6,143 nucleotides of DNA, taken from contig JAGRNC010000163.1 in the NCBI GenBank assembly GCA_020440935.1, positions 1 to 6,143 of the forward strand, given 5' to 3'. The stretch is from Leptospiraceae bacterium (lineage in GTDB: Bacteria > Spirochaetota > Leptospiria > Leptospirales > Leptonemataceae). How positions within the stretch are numbered: position 1 is the first letter of the stretch; every line of letters starts with the position of its first letter. Below are positions 1 to 5,828 of this stretch, piece by piece. Under the pieces are notes generated by a model. The model was not told where the DNA came from. It did no database searches and saw only the letters and a list, made by a program, of their open reading frames with translations. The position numbers were made by a program, and so were the translations under genes.

Positions 1-478
1 TCCCGTGATTCCCACAGGATCGCTGGCTCGCCTGGAGCGTCACAGCTGTATTTCGCTTACTCCTGACCGTCGGATGATGGATATGTTCTGGTATCCTGGA
101 AACATGCCGGAAGGTATGATCGATCAAATGAAAGAGCACGTTGCCAATAATATTGCTCCCGGTGTGGCCACACAGTTTTCCCAGTCGGTGGAAACCGGAC
201 AGGTAAAAAGTCTGGATGAATCAATCAACTACACGAAAAACTTGGGCCGCATAAAAGTTCCCGTGCTTGTCATTGGCGGGCGACGCGATCACCTGGGGTC
301 GCCGTACATTATTCGCGAAGTATACGAAGCCCTGGGAAGCGAAGATCGCACTTTATTCATCGCCAGTCGTAGCAGCGGACAGTCTGCAGACTACGGCCAT
401 ACCGATCTTTTTGTGGGCCCCCATGCTAAAGAAGACGTTATCGATTTAATCAAGGAGTGGCTCAATGAACGAAATTGA
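1..478 (+). CDS. alpha/beta hydrolase, C-terminal part (5' end outside window)
   Basis: This is the C-terminal portion (about 157 residues) of an alpha/beta-hydrolase-fold protein. The frame is open to the left edge, so the GTG at 5 is probably internal and the gene starts upstream. Counting from that GTG, residues 84-95 (IKVPVLVIGGRRD) look like the late beta-strand ending in the catalytic acid, Asp95. His132 in YGHTDLF is the expected catalytic histidine, followed by a final helix ending in KEWL. The nucleophile elbow (GxSxG) is not in the visible part, so catalytic competence cannot be judged. The region before residue 80 resembles a cap or lid segment. The gene overlaps the next one by 14 bp in another frame. 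The next gene is also an alpha/beta hydrolase with a similar His-containing C-terminus (NHFDLFL), so the two may be distant tandem paralogues. Substrate is unknown; esterase, lipase-like or PHA-synthase-like activities are all possible. Confidence 0.75.
   Translation, partial: PVIPTGSLARLERHSCISLTPDRRMMDMFWYPGNMPEGMIDQMKEHVANNIAPGVATQFSQSVETGQVKSLDESINYTKNLGRIKVPVLVIGGRRDHLGSPYIIREVYEALGSEDRTLFIASRSSGQSADYGHTDLFVGPHAKEDVIDLIKEWLNERN
452..457 (+). promoter_or_regulatory. Shine-Dalgarno site for the exported hydrolase
   Basis: AAGGAG lies 7 bases before the ATG at 465, inside the end of the upstream coding region. This strong, well-spaced site supports 465 as the start rather than the in-frame ATG at 504, and implies translation coupled to the preceding gene. 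Confidence 0.7.
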
Positions 479-1553
479 CCACAGCTTCCTGCCCCAGAAC
501 TCTATGAAAAACGCCGCAGGTCCGCACCAATGGGGCACCGTCCTCTTGTGGGGGCTCCGTATATTAGGTCTGGCCCTATTTGGATTAACCAGTCAGACAG
601 GAAGCCTGCAGGCCCAGGAGCTCTTTCCGGTGGACGCCGATGTGCAAACCGTGGCCTCCACTCGCGATCTGACCATCTATCGCGTGGGCAAGGCAGACCC
701 AGACGAACCTGCAGTTGTGTTATTGGATCCGGTCTTATTTCGTCCCAATATTCTGTTTCGCAAGAACGGGCTCATACCCACCTTTCGAAGTAACGATTAT
801 AACGTTTATCTGATGCTGTGGCACAATGGGCGCGAAGTGCATCCGGACGAACCGGAGCAAGAAGGAGCGGAAATAGAGAAGACCCTGGCGCTCATCCGCA
901 CCGATTGCGGTTGCCAGTCTTTTGTTCTGGGCGGCCTTTCCCTGGGCGGTCAAAGATGGCTGCCCTACCTGAGCCGTCTGGCGACAAAGGGAGATTCCAT
1001 GGAAGACCGTCGCGGCAATGTTATTGATGCAGTATTCTTTTTAGGCGTTGGATTGGATTATTCTTATCCTCAGTCGCTTTACAATCGAAATTCTCCCATC
1101 GGACAGGATCTCAGCCATAACTGCGAAACCACGGAAGCCCCTTGCCTGTCCTTCATCGGTACAAAATACTTTGCGGCCGGATTAAGGCTGAACCGCATTC
1201 CTGAGCCGGTGGCTCCCACCGATCTGGCAACCATTCGAATGTATCCAGCAATCCAGAGCATGACTATTCCGGGCGCCTTTATTTACGGAAAGATAGATGG
1301 ATTTAGCCCGGAGGAATCGATCTATCCCATTTACCGCGCCTGGGGTGCAGAAACCTACATCGGAAAAGCCCGATCCGAATTTGCTCCTTATGATTCGGAC
1401 AATCCAGCCTTATGGTTGGAATTGAGCGAGGCCAATCTGGAAGAGGATTTTAATCATTTTGATCTTTTCTTGCATCCTGATGCCGACGATGCAATCTACG
1501 AACCGCTGATAGACTGGATTGAAGATGCCGAACGCCAATCAAATTATCCGTGA
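465..1553 (+). CDS. exported alpha/beta hydrolase
   Basis: A complete 362-residue alpha/beta hydrolase. The N-terminus has a polar stretch, then a hydrophobic segment (about residues 23-43) and a small-residue region ending SLQAQ. This suggests a signal peptide cleaved near residue 50, or a membrane anchor, so the enzyme probably acts in the periplasm or outside the cell. No lipobox cysteine is present. The nucleophile elbow is GGLSLGG with Ser159. Asp278 in GKIDGF is the likely acid and His331 in FNHFDLF the likely base, both in the expected order. Cysteines 148, 150, 220 and 227 could form disulfides after export. The ATG at 465 has a strong AAGGAG; the alternative ATG at 504 would shorten the pre-signal region. 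The gene overlaps its upstream neighbour by 14 bp and its downstream neighbour by about 29 bp. The family covers lipases, esterases and depolymerases; substrate cannot be inferred. Confidence 0.82.
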   Translation: MNEIDHSFLPQNSMKNAAGPHQWGTVLLWGLRILGLALFGLTSQTGSLQAQELFPVDADVQTVASTRDLTIYRVGKADPDEPAVVLLDPVLFRPNILFRKNGLIPTFRSNDYNVYLMLWHNGREVHPDEPEQEGAEIEKTLALIRTDCGCQSFVLGGLSLGGQRWLPYLSRLATKGDSMEDRRGNVIDAVFFLGVGLDYSYPQSLYNRNSPIGQDLSHNCETTEAPCLSFIGTKYFAAGLRLNRIPEPVAPTDLATIRMYPAIQSMTIPGAFIYGKIDGFSPEESIYPIYRAWGAETYIGKARSEFAPYDSDNPALWLELSEANLEEDFNHFDLFLHPDADDAIYEPLIDWIEDAERQSNYP

Positions 1554-2337
1554 AAGCCTGCAGGCGCCGGAGCTTGATGCACGATTTGTCCAACTGACGG
1601 AGAAATCGGATCTGGCCTCTGCAGATAATCAAACGGCTCTCTCCTGGATCCGGGCGGTGCGCGACGAATGTGCCACTGCACTGCGCAAAGCCACCGGCTA
1701 TGAAGACCTCATCAGTCGCATGGTAGAGTTCCAACTTCGCGCTGGATTGTTCGAATTGATCTCCGTTCGCGAAGGCCAGAGGGCTCAAAAACAAAAGTTG
1801 CAGTCGGAATTACTACAAAGTCTGCAGAAATTCATACTGCATTGTATCGAAGAGCAGCCCGAAGGGCAGGATCTACTCTTAAAGCTTCGAGTAAGTCTGG
1901 AAGATCTGCTGGGCCTGCAGGGCATGGGCAACAGTGGCCGGCCAGGATCAATGAGCCCGCCAGAATCGCCGGAATCCGAGCATAGCATTCCGGATCATTC
2001 AGAAGACCAGGCGAACAAAACTTCCCCGGACGATGGGCCCATTCTGTTCGTCGAAACAGACAATCGAATGGGATTACCCGACGCCCCAACCCAGAGCGAA
2101 AATGGCCCGGACCCCATGGAATCCGTGGAGCCGGAAATCTCGGAATCCGATACGCCTGCCGGACAGGAAAGCGAATTGGCCCGCCTGCACCGCGAAAATC
2201 AAGAGTTAAAGAAAAAGCTACAGGATTTTCTGGATGAATGGGGCGAAGGAATTCGAATCGATGGAAATACAGTGAGCATTCTAACGCATCGTAAGATCAT
2301 AGTCAGAAAGTCGCGCCAGGATGGCGGCGAAAGGTAG
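1525..2337 (+). CDS. unrecognised protein with acidic linker and coiled coil
   Basis: I do not recognise this family. Starting at the ATG at 1525 gives 270 residues; a TTG two codons earlier (1519) is also open. A GGA six bases before the ATG favours 1525, but the ribosome site is weak and the start sits inside the upstream gene, which points to coupling. Residue numbers here count from the TTG. Residues 1-135 look mostly alpha-helical and charged. About 136-215 is low-complexity, rich in Pro, Ser, Glu and Asp, and probably disordered. Residues 217-240 form a short coiled coil with leucines at 220, 223, 230, 234 and 238. The last 30 residues are basic with alternating hydrophobics, suggesting a small beta hairpin. 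There is no signal peptide or membrane segment, so it is probably cytoplasmic. The layout suits an adaptor or regulatory protein, but that is inference. Coding potential is supported by full length, tight packing and coherent composition. Confidence 0.75.
   Translation: MPNANQIIRESLQAPELDARFVQLTEKSDLASADNQTALSWIRAVRDECATALRKATGYEDLISRMVEFQLRAGLFELISVREGQRAQKQKLQSELLQSLQKFILHCIEEQPEGQDLLLKLRVSLEDLLGLQGMGNSGRPGSMSPPESPESEHSIPDHSEDQANKTSPDDGPILFVETDNRMGLPDAPTQSENGPDPMESVEPEISESDTPAGQESELARLHRENQELKKKLQDFLDEWGEGIRIDGNTVSILTHRKIIVRKSRQDGGER
2330..2334 (+). promoter_or_regulatory. Shine-Dalgarno-like site for a TTG start
   Basis: AAAGG lies 10 bases before the TTG at 2345, at the very end of the preceding gene. 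No ATG or GTG precedes the first membrane segment; the first internal ATG is codon 25, inside that segment. This site therefore supports TTG initiation. Confidence 0.45.
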
Positions 2338-2344
2338 ATAGTAA

Positions 2345-3166
2345 TTGAAAGAAATCCCGCCTCTGATCACCAACCCCACCGAATCGCAGCGAAATCTATA
2401 TGTCTTTCTGGCCTGCATGTTCGTAACCATTCTTGTGCTTACAAACATGATTGGAACCAAGCTATTTGTTCTATTTCCTTCTTACTTTAAGGACGTGCCC
2501 ATAGTACTTACTTCCGGAATCGTAACCTATCCATTCACATTCTGGCTCACCGACATCGTATCGGAGACCTACGGAAAGAAGAAGGCAGATTTGATGGTGG
2601 TGTACGGATTTGTGGCAAGCATGCTTATGCTTCTCGTCCTGCAGATTGTGCAGCTACTGCCCCCGGCAGAAATCTGGCGCGTGCCTGCCGAGTATGCCCA
2701 TGTATTCTCGGACCAGGTGCAAATCCACGGTCCCGATGGGCAGATTATGGGTGCCACATCGGAGGCCTCGCAGGTTGCTTTCCGCTTCACCTTTGATGCG
2801 CCTGGCTTACTTCTATTCGCCTCTATGCTTGCCTATCTGGCAGCGCAGCTGACGGACAATTTTCTATTTCATTTCTGGAAGAGCCTGACGAAAGGTAAGC
2901 ATCTATGGCTTCGAAACAATGGGTCTACGGCGCTTTCGCAGCTTCTGGATACCATCATCGTCAATAGTATCTTCTTAACCTTTTACTGGAAGATGCCTTT
3001 TCTGCTTCCTACTACCGATCATCCGGTCACAGTTGTGCAGGTCATCTTTACCACGTATCTTGTAAAGCTGGCCATGGCGCTTTCGGATACTCCGTTTATC
3101 TATGCGGGCATCGCTTTTATCAAGAAGGCATTTGCCATTAGTCCGGTAGGACATATCGAAGATTAA
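2345..3166 (+). CDS. yhhQ: queuosine precursor transporter, YhhQ family (DUF165)
   Basis: An inner-membrane protein of 273 residues matching the YhhQ/COG1738 family. Known members import queuosine precursors (preQ0 or preQ1) for tRNA wobble modification at GUN anticodons. Family signatures visible are P63 followed by WLTDIVSETYG (67-77), AAQLTDNFLF (166-175) and the block LWLRNN-STALSQLLDT (187-203), with Arg190, Asn191, Ser198, Gln199 and Asp202. Hydrophobic segments lie near 19-42, 52-70, 84-105, 153-172, 203-222 and 229-258, consistent with about six membrane spans. A hydrophilic stretch at about 106-148 separates the third and fourth spans. The TTG start at 2345 is the only initiator that keeps the first span whole. 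The gene follows the coiled-coil gene by 7 bp and is the last of the + strand run. No queuosine biosynthesis gene is in the window. The family call is firm; the exact substrate is inferred. Confidence 0.9.
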   Translation: MKEIPPLITNPTESQRNLYVFLACMFVTILVLTNMIGTKLFVLFPSYFKDVPIVLTSGIVTYPFTFWLTDIVSETYGKKKADLMVVYGFVASMLMLLVLQIVQLLPPAEIWRVPAEYAHVFSDQVQIHGPDGQIMGATSEASQVAFRFTFDAPGLLLFASMLAYLAAQLTDNFLFHFWKSLTKGKHLWLRNNGSTALSQLLDTIIVNSIFLTFYWKMPFLLPTTDHPVTVVQVIFTTYLVKLAMALSDTPFIYAGIAFIKKAFAISPVGHIED

Positions 3167-3252
3167 GCGCAAAATCAGTACTTACTCGTTTTGACCAGGC
3201 AGAAAACAGGATTCATCCGTAGTGATCCAGTGGAACGCAGGATGCATCAGGT

Positions 3253-3266
3253 TGCAAACTTTTGCA
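3253..3266. repeat. small inverted repeat in convergent intergenic gap
   Basis: TGCAAA-CT-TTTGCA is a perfect 6-bp inverted repeat between the ends of the transporter gene and nadD. Other short palindromes flank it: GATGCATC at 3241, GCATGC at 3264 and CGATCG at 3269. An alternative stem pairs ATGCA (3242) with TGCAT (3263). No T-run follows, so it is not a typical intrinsic terminator. It could be a protein-binding site or chance. Confidence 0.4.
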
Positions 3267-3285
3267 TGCGATCGTATTGCTAAAG

Positions 3286-3315
3286 GCTCCAAAGCCGGGA
3301 TTGGGAGCATCTTTT
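3286..3315 (+). terminator. weak candidate terminator after the + strand gene run
   Basis: GCTCC (3286-3290) can pair with GGAGC (3304-3308) across a 13-base loop, followed by ATCTTTT (3309-3315). It is correctly placed to end the transcript from the transporter gene before nadD. The stem is short and the T-tract is only four long, so this is tentative. Confidence 0.25.
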
Positions 3316-3322
3316 CCGCCAT

Positions 3323-3997
3323 TCATGACTTATACAGATTAGTCTGGCGAATGTATTGCAGCACATCCTCTGCCATACATGGATTCTGGGATGGTTCCAT
3401 TTCTTCCGATTTATCGTGCGATTTATCGTGCAAACTTTCGCGCAACCATCGTCGCAGAGACGTGCTGGAGCAATCGGGCGGAATATCCTCGATCAACTCG
3501 ATCGCCAGGGCCGATTTTCTTAAGTCTTCGATCCTGGACAAAACAGTATCCCTGGATTCCCCCCGGCGAAAGAATATAAGCAAAGGAGTGCTACCCAGAA
3601 TGTAATCCGCTTCCTTCCAGCGATCGACGCTCATAAGACTGTCGGCGCCCAGAACCAGTATTGGATCCAGACCGCCCTTTCGAAGGTGCCGAAGGGTGCG
3701 GGCCGTATAGCTGGGCCCGTCCGATCGTAATTCGAAGTTGTGAACCTCAACCGAAACCGGAGCCGCCTTTGGCTCGATTTCCAGATCCGATAGCGCGTCG
3801 CGAACCATGATTTCCAGCATGGCCACTCGGTGCTCGGCTGGAGCGGGAGCATAATCCTTAAATGGAGAACGCCCGGCTGGCATCAGTATGATGTGATGGA
3901 TGGCGCGCTGGGGTCCCAGGCGAAGCAGAGAATCCAGTACAGCCCGATGACCCATATGGGGCGGATCGAAGGATCCGCCATAAAGAAAGCAATTCAT
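3323..3997 (-). CDS. nadD: nicotinate-nucleotide adenylyltransferase
   Basis: NadD transfers AMP from ATP to nicotinate mononucleotide, giving deamido-NAD, in cytoplasmic NAD synthesis. The 224-residue protein has the family signatures in order: GGSFDPPHMGH (7-17) with the nucleotide-binding His14 and His17, PSYT (95-98), LGADSL (116-121) with Trp127 downstream, SSTSLR (177-182) and a C-terminal VLQYIRQTNLY (212-222). The ATG at 3997 begins right before the FLYGGSFDPPH strand, as expected. It lies 13 bp after proA's stop. No good ribosome site sits at normal spacing (the AAGG in proA's end is 19 bases away), so translation is probably coupled to proA. Between SSTSLR and the terminal helix there are roughly 13 more residues than I expect for the family. 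That stretch includes a duplicated HDKS from a 12-bp tandem repeat. Catalytic residues are intact, so it should be active. Confidence 0.95.
   Translation of the reverse strand: MNCFLYGGSFDPPHMGHRAVLDSLLRLGPQRAIHHIILMPAGRSPFKDYAPAPAEHRVAMLEIMVRDALSDLEIEPKAAPVSVEVHNFELRSDGPSYTARTLRHLRKGGLDPILVLGADSLMSVDRWKEADYILGSTPLLIFFRRGESRDTVLSRIEDLRKSALAIELIEDIPPDCSSTSLRRWLRESLHDKSHDKSEEMEPSQNPCMAEDVLQYIRQTNLYKS
3407..3430. repeat. two-copy 12-bp tandem repeat inside nadD
   Basis: The unit CGATTTATCGTG occurs twice in direct, perfect tandem. It aligns exactly with the codons of nadD and encodes HDKS-HDKS (residues 190-197). This looks like a recent in-frame slippage duplication in a tolerant loop. Confidence 0.95.
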
Positions 3998-4010
3998 ATG
4001 GATTCTGAAT

Positions 4011-5306
4011 TCACTGCCTTATGTTTCCGCGACCTTCCATGATGTAGGTGGTGGTGGTAAGGTCGCGCACTCCCATGGGGCCGCGCACATGCATTCGACC
4101 GGTGGAGATCCCCACTTCGGCGCCCATGCCCATCTGTCCTCCATCGTGAAAGCGTGTGGAGCAGTTAATCAGAATGGCGGCCGTGTCCACGGATTCGCGA
4201 AACTGCGCAATCGAATCCTGACTATTGGAAATAATCGCCTCTGAATGACCGCTTCCATACGTATCGATGAAGGAAATGGCTTCATCCAGCGAATCTACAA
4301 TCTTTACGGCCAGCCTTTGATCCAGATACTCAGTGCTGTATTCCGTTTCTGGATCTGCAATGGGACTTACATCGGAAGAGATCTGAGCGGTGCGGGCACA
4401 GCCAAGTAGAATGGCGCCGGCATCCTTTAGATCCGAAAGCAAGGACTCGATGTGCGGAAAATCTTGATGGATTAACAAGTTTTCAATGGCATTGCAAACG
4501 GAAGGTCGCTGGAGCTTTGCATTCTTTGCAATCTCGATGGCCATGCGATAATCTGCACTGGTATCAATATAGAGGTTACATACACCCTTGTCGTGCTTCA
4601 CCACAGGAATCGATGTATTTTCGCTCACTGCGCGAATTAAAGCGCCGCCGCCCCGCGGAACAACAAGATCAATGAGTTGATCCTGCCGCAGCAATTCAAA
4701 AAGAAACTGGCGATCGGTATCGTCCACAAACTGGATGCAATCCGCAGAAATACCATTTCTCTCAACTGCGCTGACCAGGATAGTATGCAATGCGAGGTTA
4801 GAATGAAATGCTTCCTTTCCGCCACGAAGGATGGCTGCATTACCGCTTTTTAAACACAGAGCGCCCACATCGATGGTGACATTGGGGCGTGACTCGTACA
4901 CAGTAAATACAACGCCCATGGGAACTCTTTTCTGCACCATCTGAACGCCGCTCTTTAACGTGCGACCCAGTATGACTTCGCCCACGGGATCCGGAAATGC
5001 GGCAATTTCGCGGAGCGAATCGGCCATGGATTGGATCCTGGAGGTAGTTAGTGTGAGCCGTTCTTTGAGGGCTTCGCTGATCTGCATCTCATCTGCCAGG
5101 GCCAGATCTTTTTCATTTGCCGACAGGATCTGCGCTTGCACTCGGTTTTCTTCCAGTTCGCCCGCCGCATCCAGCAGTATCTGGTTTCGAACGGAAGTGG
5201 GAGCTTTTCGAATCTGTCGAAAAGCGGTTCTGGCTTTCTGCCCAAATGAACGCGCCTTTTCTGCAAAAGCCCCGGCATTGGAGGTTGTTTCCGTCGCAGT
5301 GTTCAC
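4011..5306 (-). CDS. proA: glutamate-5-semialdehyde dehydrogenase (gamma-glutamyl phosphate reductase)
   Basis: ProA reduces gamma-glutamyl phosphate with NADPH to glutamate-5-semialdehyde, the second step of proline synthesis from glutamate, in the cytoplasm. The 431-residue protein carries the family blocks: YESRPNVT (137-144), LKSGNAAILRGGKEA (152-166), LIDLVVPRGGG (211-221), the catalytic block LQRPSVCNAIENLL (265-278) with Cys271, AVKIVDSLDEAI (333-344), TYGSGHSEAI (349-358) and AEVGISTGRMHVRGPMG (396-412). The length is normal with about ten extra N-terminal residues. The start is a GTG at 5306; the first internal ATG is codon 74, far too late, and no better upstream initiator is in frame. 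AAAGG directly abuts the GTG, leaving no normal ribosome-site spacing. nadD follows after 13 bp. proB, often adjacent to proA, is absent here, where a divergent membrane-protein gene sits upstream instead. Confidence 0.96.
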   Translation of the reverse strand: MNTATETTSNAGAFAEKARSFGQKARTAFRQIRKAPTSVRNQILLDAAGELEENRVQAQILSANEKDLALADEMQISEALKERLTLTTSRIQSMADSLREIAAFPDPVGEVILGRTLKSGVQMVQKRVPMGVVFTVYESRPNVTIDVGALCLKSGNAAILRGGKEAFHSNLALHTILVSAVERNGISADCIQFVDDTDRQFLFELLRQDQLIDLVVPRGGGALIRAVSENTSIPVVKHDKGVCNLYIDTSADYRMAIEIAKNAKLQRPSVCNAIENLLIHQDFPHIESLLSDLKDAGAILLGCARTAQISSDVSPIADPETEYSTEYLDQRLAVKIVDSLDEAISFIDTYGSGHSEAIISNSQDSIAQFRESVDTAAILINCSTRFHDGGQMGMGAEVGISTGRMHVRGPMGVRDLTTTTYIMEGRGNIRQ

Positions 5307-5312
5307 CTTTAC

Positions 5313-5341
5313 GAGAAAGCAAGCTTTGGGATGACCGTCAA
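5313..5341 (-). promoter_or_regulatory. possible proA promoter
   Basis: On the - strand, TTGACG (5341-5336) lies 17 bases before TTTCTC (5318-5313). The -35-like box matches the sigma-70 consensus at five of six positions, but the -10-like box is poor. Transcription would begin almost at proA's GTG. A promoter must lie somewhere between proA and the divergent gene, and this is the best candidate I can see. Confidence 0.2.
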
Positions 5342-5828
5342 TCCTAATCCCCCAAAAGGGCTTTACTGCCCCACAGTCGGAGTGTATTTCGGGACCATGC
5401 TCCTGGAAAAGCGAAGCGTCGCCACGGTCATCCTACTGAGTTTCTTCACCTGCGGATTGTATTTGTTTTACTGGTATTTCAAAGTCTACGAGGAGCTGGA
5501 GTTTATTACCGGAAAGACGCCTACCGAAAACGGCTACGGTCTGGACCTTTTGCTGGTTATCATTACATGCGGAATCTGGGGCATATACGTAGACTATAAG
5601 ATCTCCCTGGCAATCTTTGAATACCAGAAGCGCAGCGGCCTACCAGCTTCCGATACTTCCATGGTGGCCGTTGTTTTGGATGTGGTGGGTTATGTTTCTG
5701 CCTATGGCACTGGCATTGTATCCAGCGCCATCCATCAGGATCAAATCAACGGACTGATTGATGCGCTTAGCCGTTCAGCGCCGGAAACGAGGTCTTCAGG
5801 CCCGTCACAATCATCTCCATGGCAATAG
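5331..5828 (+). CDS. DUF4234 family membrane protein
   Basis: A small membrane protein of the DUF4234 family; molecular function is unknown. From the ATG at 5331 it has 165 residues. A basic-start first span, KRSVATVILLSFF followed by TCGLYLFYWYFK (27-51), is typical of the family. A second span near 70-90 contains TCGIWGIYVDYK and a third lies at about 111-133, followed by HQDQIN (135-140). Two alternative starts exist: GTG at 5382 and ATG at 5397, giving 143 residues and beginning just before the first span. ATG 5331 would leave only 24 bp to proA's divergent start, too little for two promoters, so 5397 is quite possible. Neither start has a clear ribosome site. The last 20 or so residues are Ser/Pro-rich and overlap the 3' end of the convergent MarC-family gene by 62 bp. 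The domain call is good; the start is uncertain. Confidence 0.8.
   Translation: MTVNPNPPKGLYCPTVGVYFGTMLLEKRSVATVILLSFFTCGLYLFYWYFKVYEELEFITGKTPTENGYGLDLLLVIITCGIWGIYVDYKISLAIFEYQKRSGLPASDTSMVAVVLDVVGYVSAYGTGIVSSAIHQDQINGLIDALSRSAPETRSSGPSQSSPWQ

Noticed and set aside
1450..1794. 114-codon - strand reading frame across the hydrolase/coiled-coil gene junction
   Set aside because: It is antisense to two well-supported + strand genes, has no recognisable motif, and is Arg/His/Gln-rich as expected of a shadow frame.
1785..2089. Two - strand reading frames opposite the acidic linker
   Set aside because: They are Pro/Ser/Arg/Cys-rich complements of a low-complexity linker with no domain features.
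1920..2165. Repeated gaatccg-like words as a possible DNA repeat array
   Set aside because: Spacing and copies are irregular. They arise from Glu-Ser and Pro-Glu codons in the linker, so no nucleotide-level repeat is needed.
3222..3605. 127-codon + strand reading frame beginning in the intergenic gap
   Set aside because: Most of it is antisense to nadD's conserved C-terminal half. Composition is unlike a folded protein, and nadD motifs are unambiguous on the other strand.
4960..5334. 124-codon + strand reading frame whose stop overlaps the ATG at 5331
   Set aside because: It lies almost wholly antisense to the proA N-terminal region, which is certain. Its translation is Ser/Arg/Ala-rich with no family features, and the ATGA junction is likely chance.
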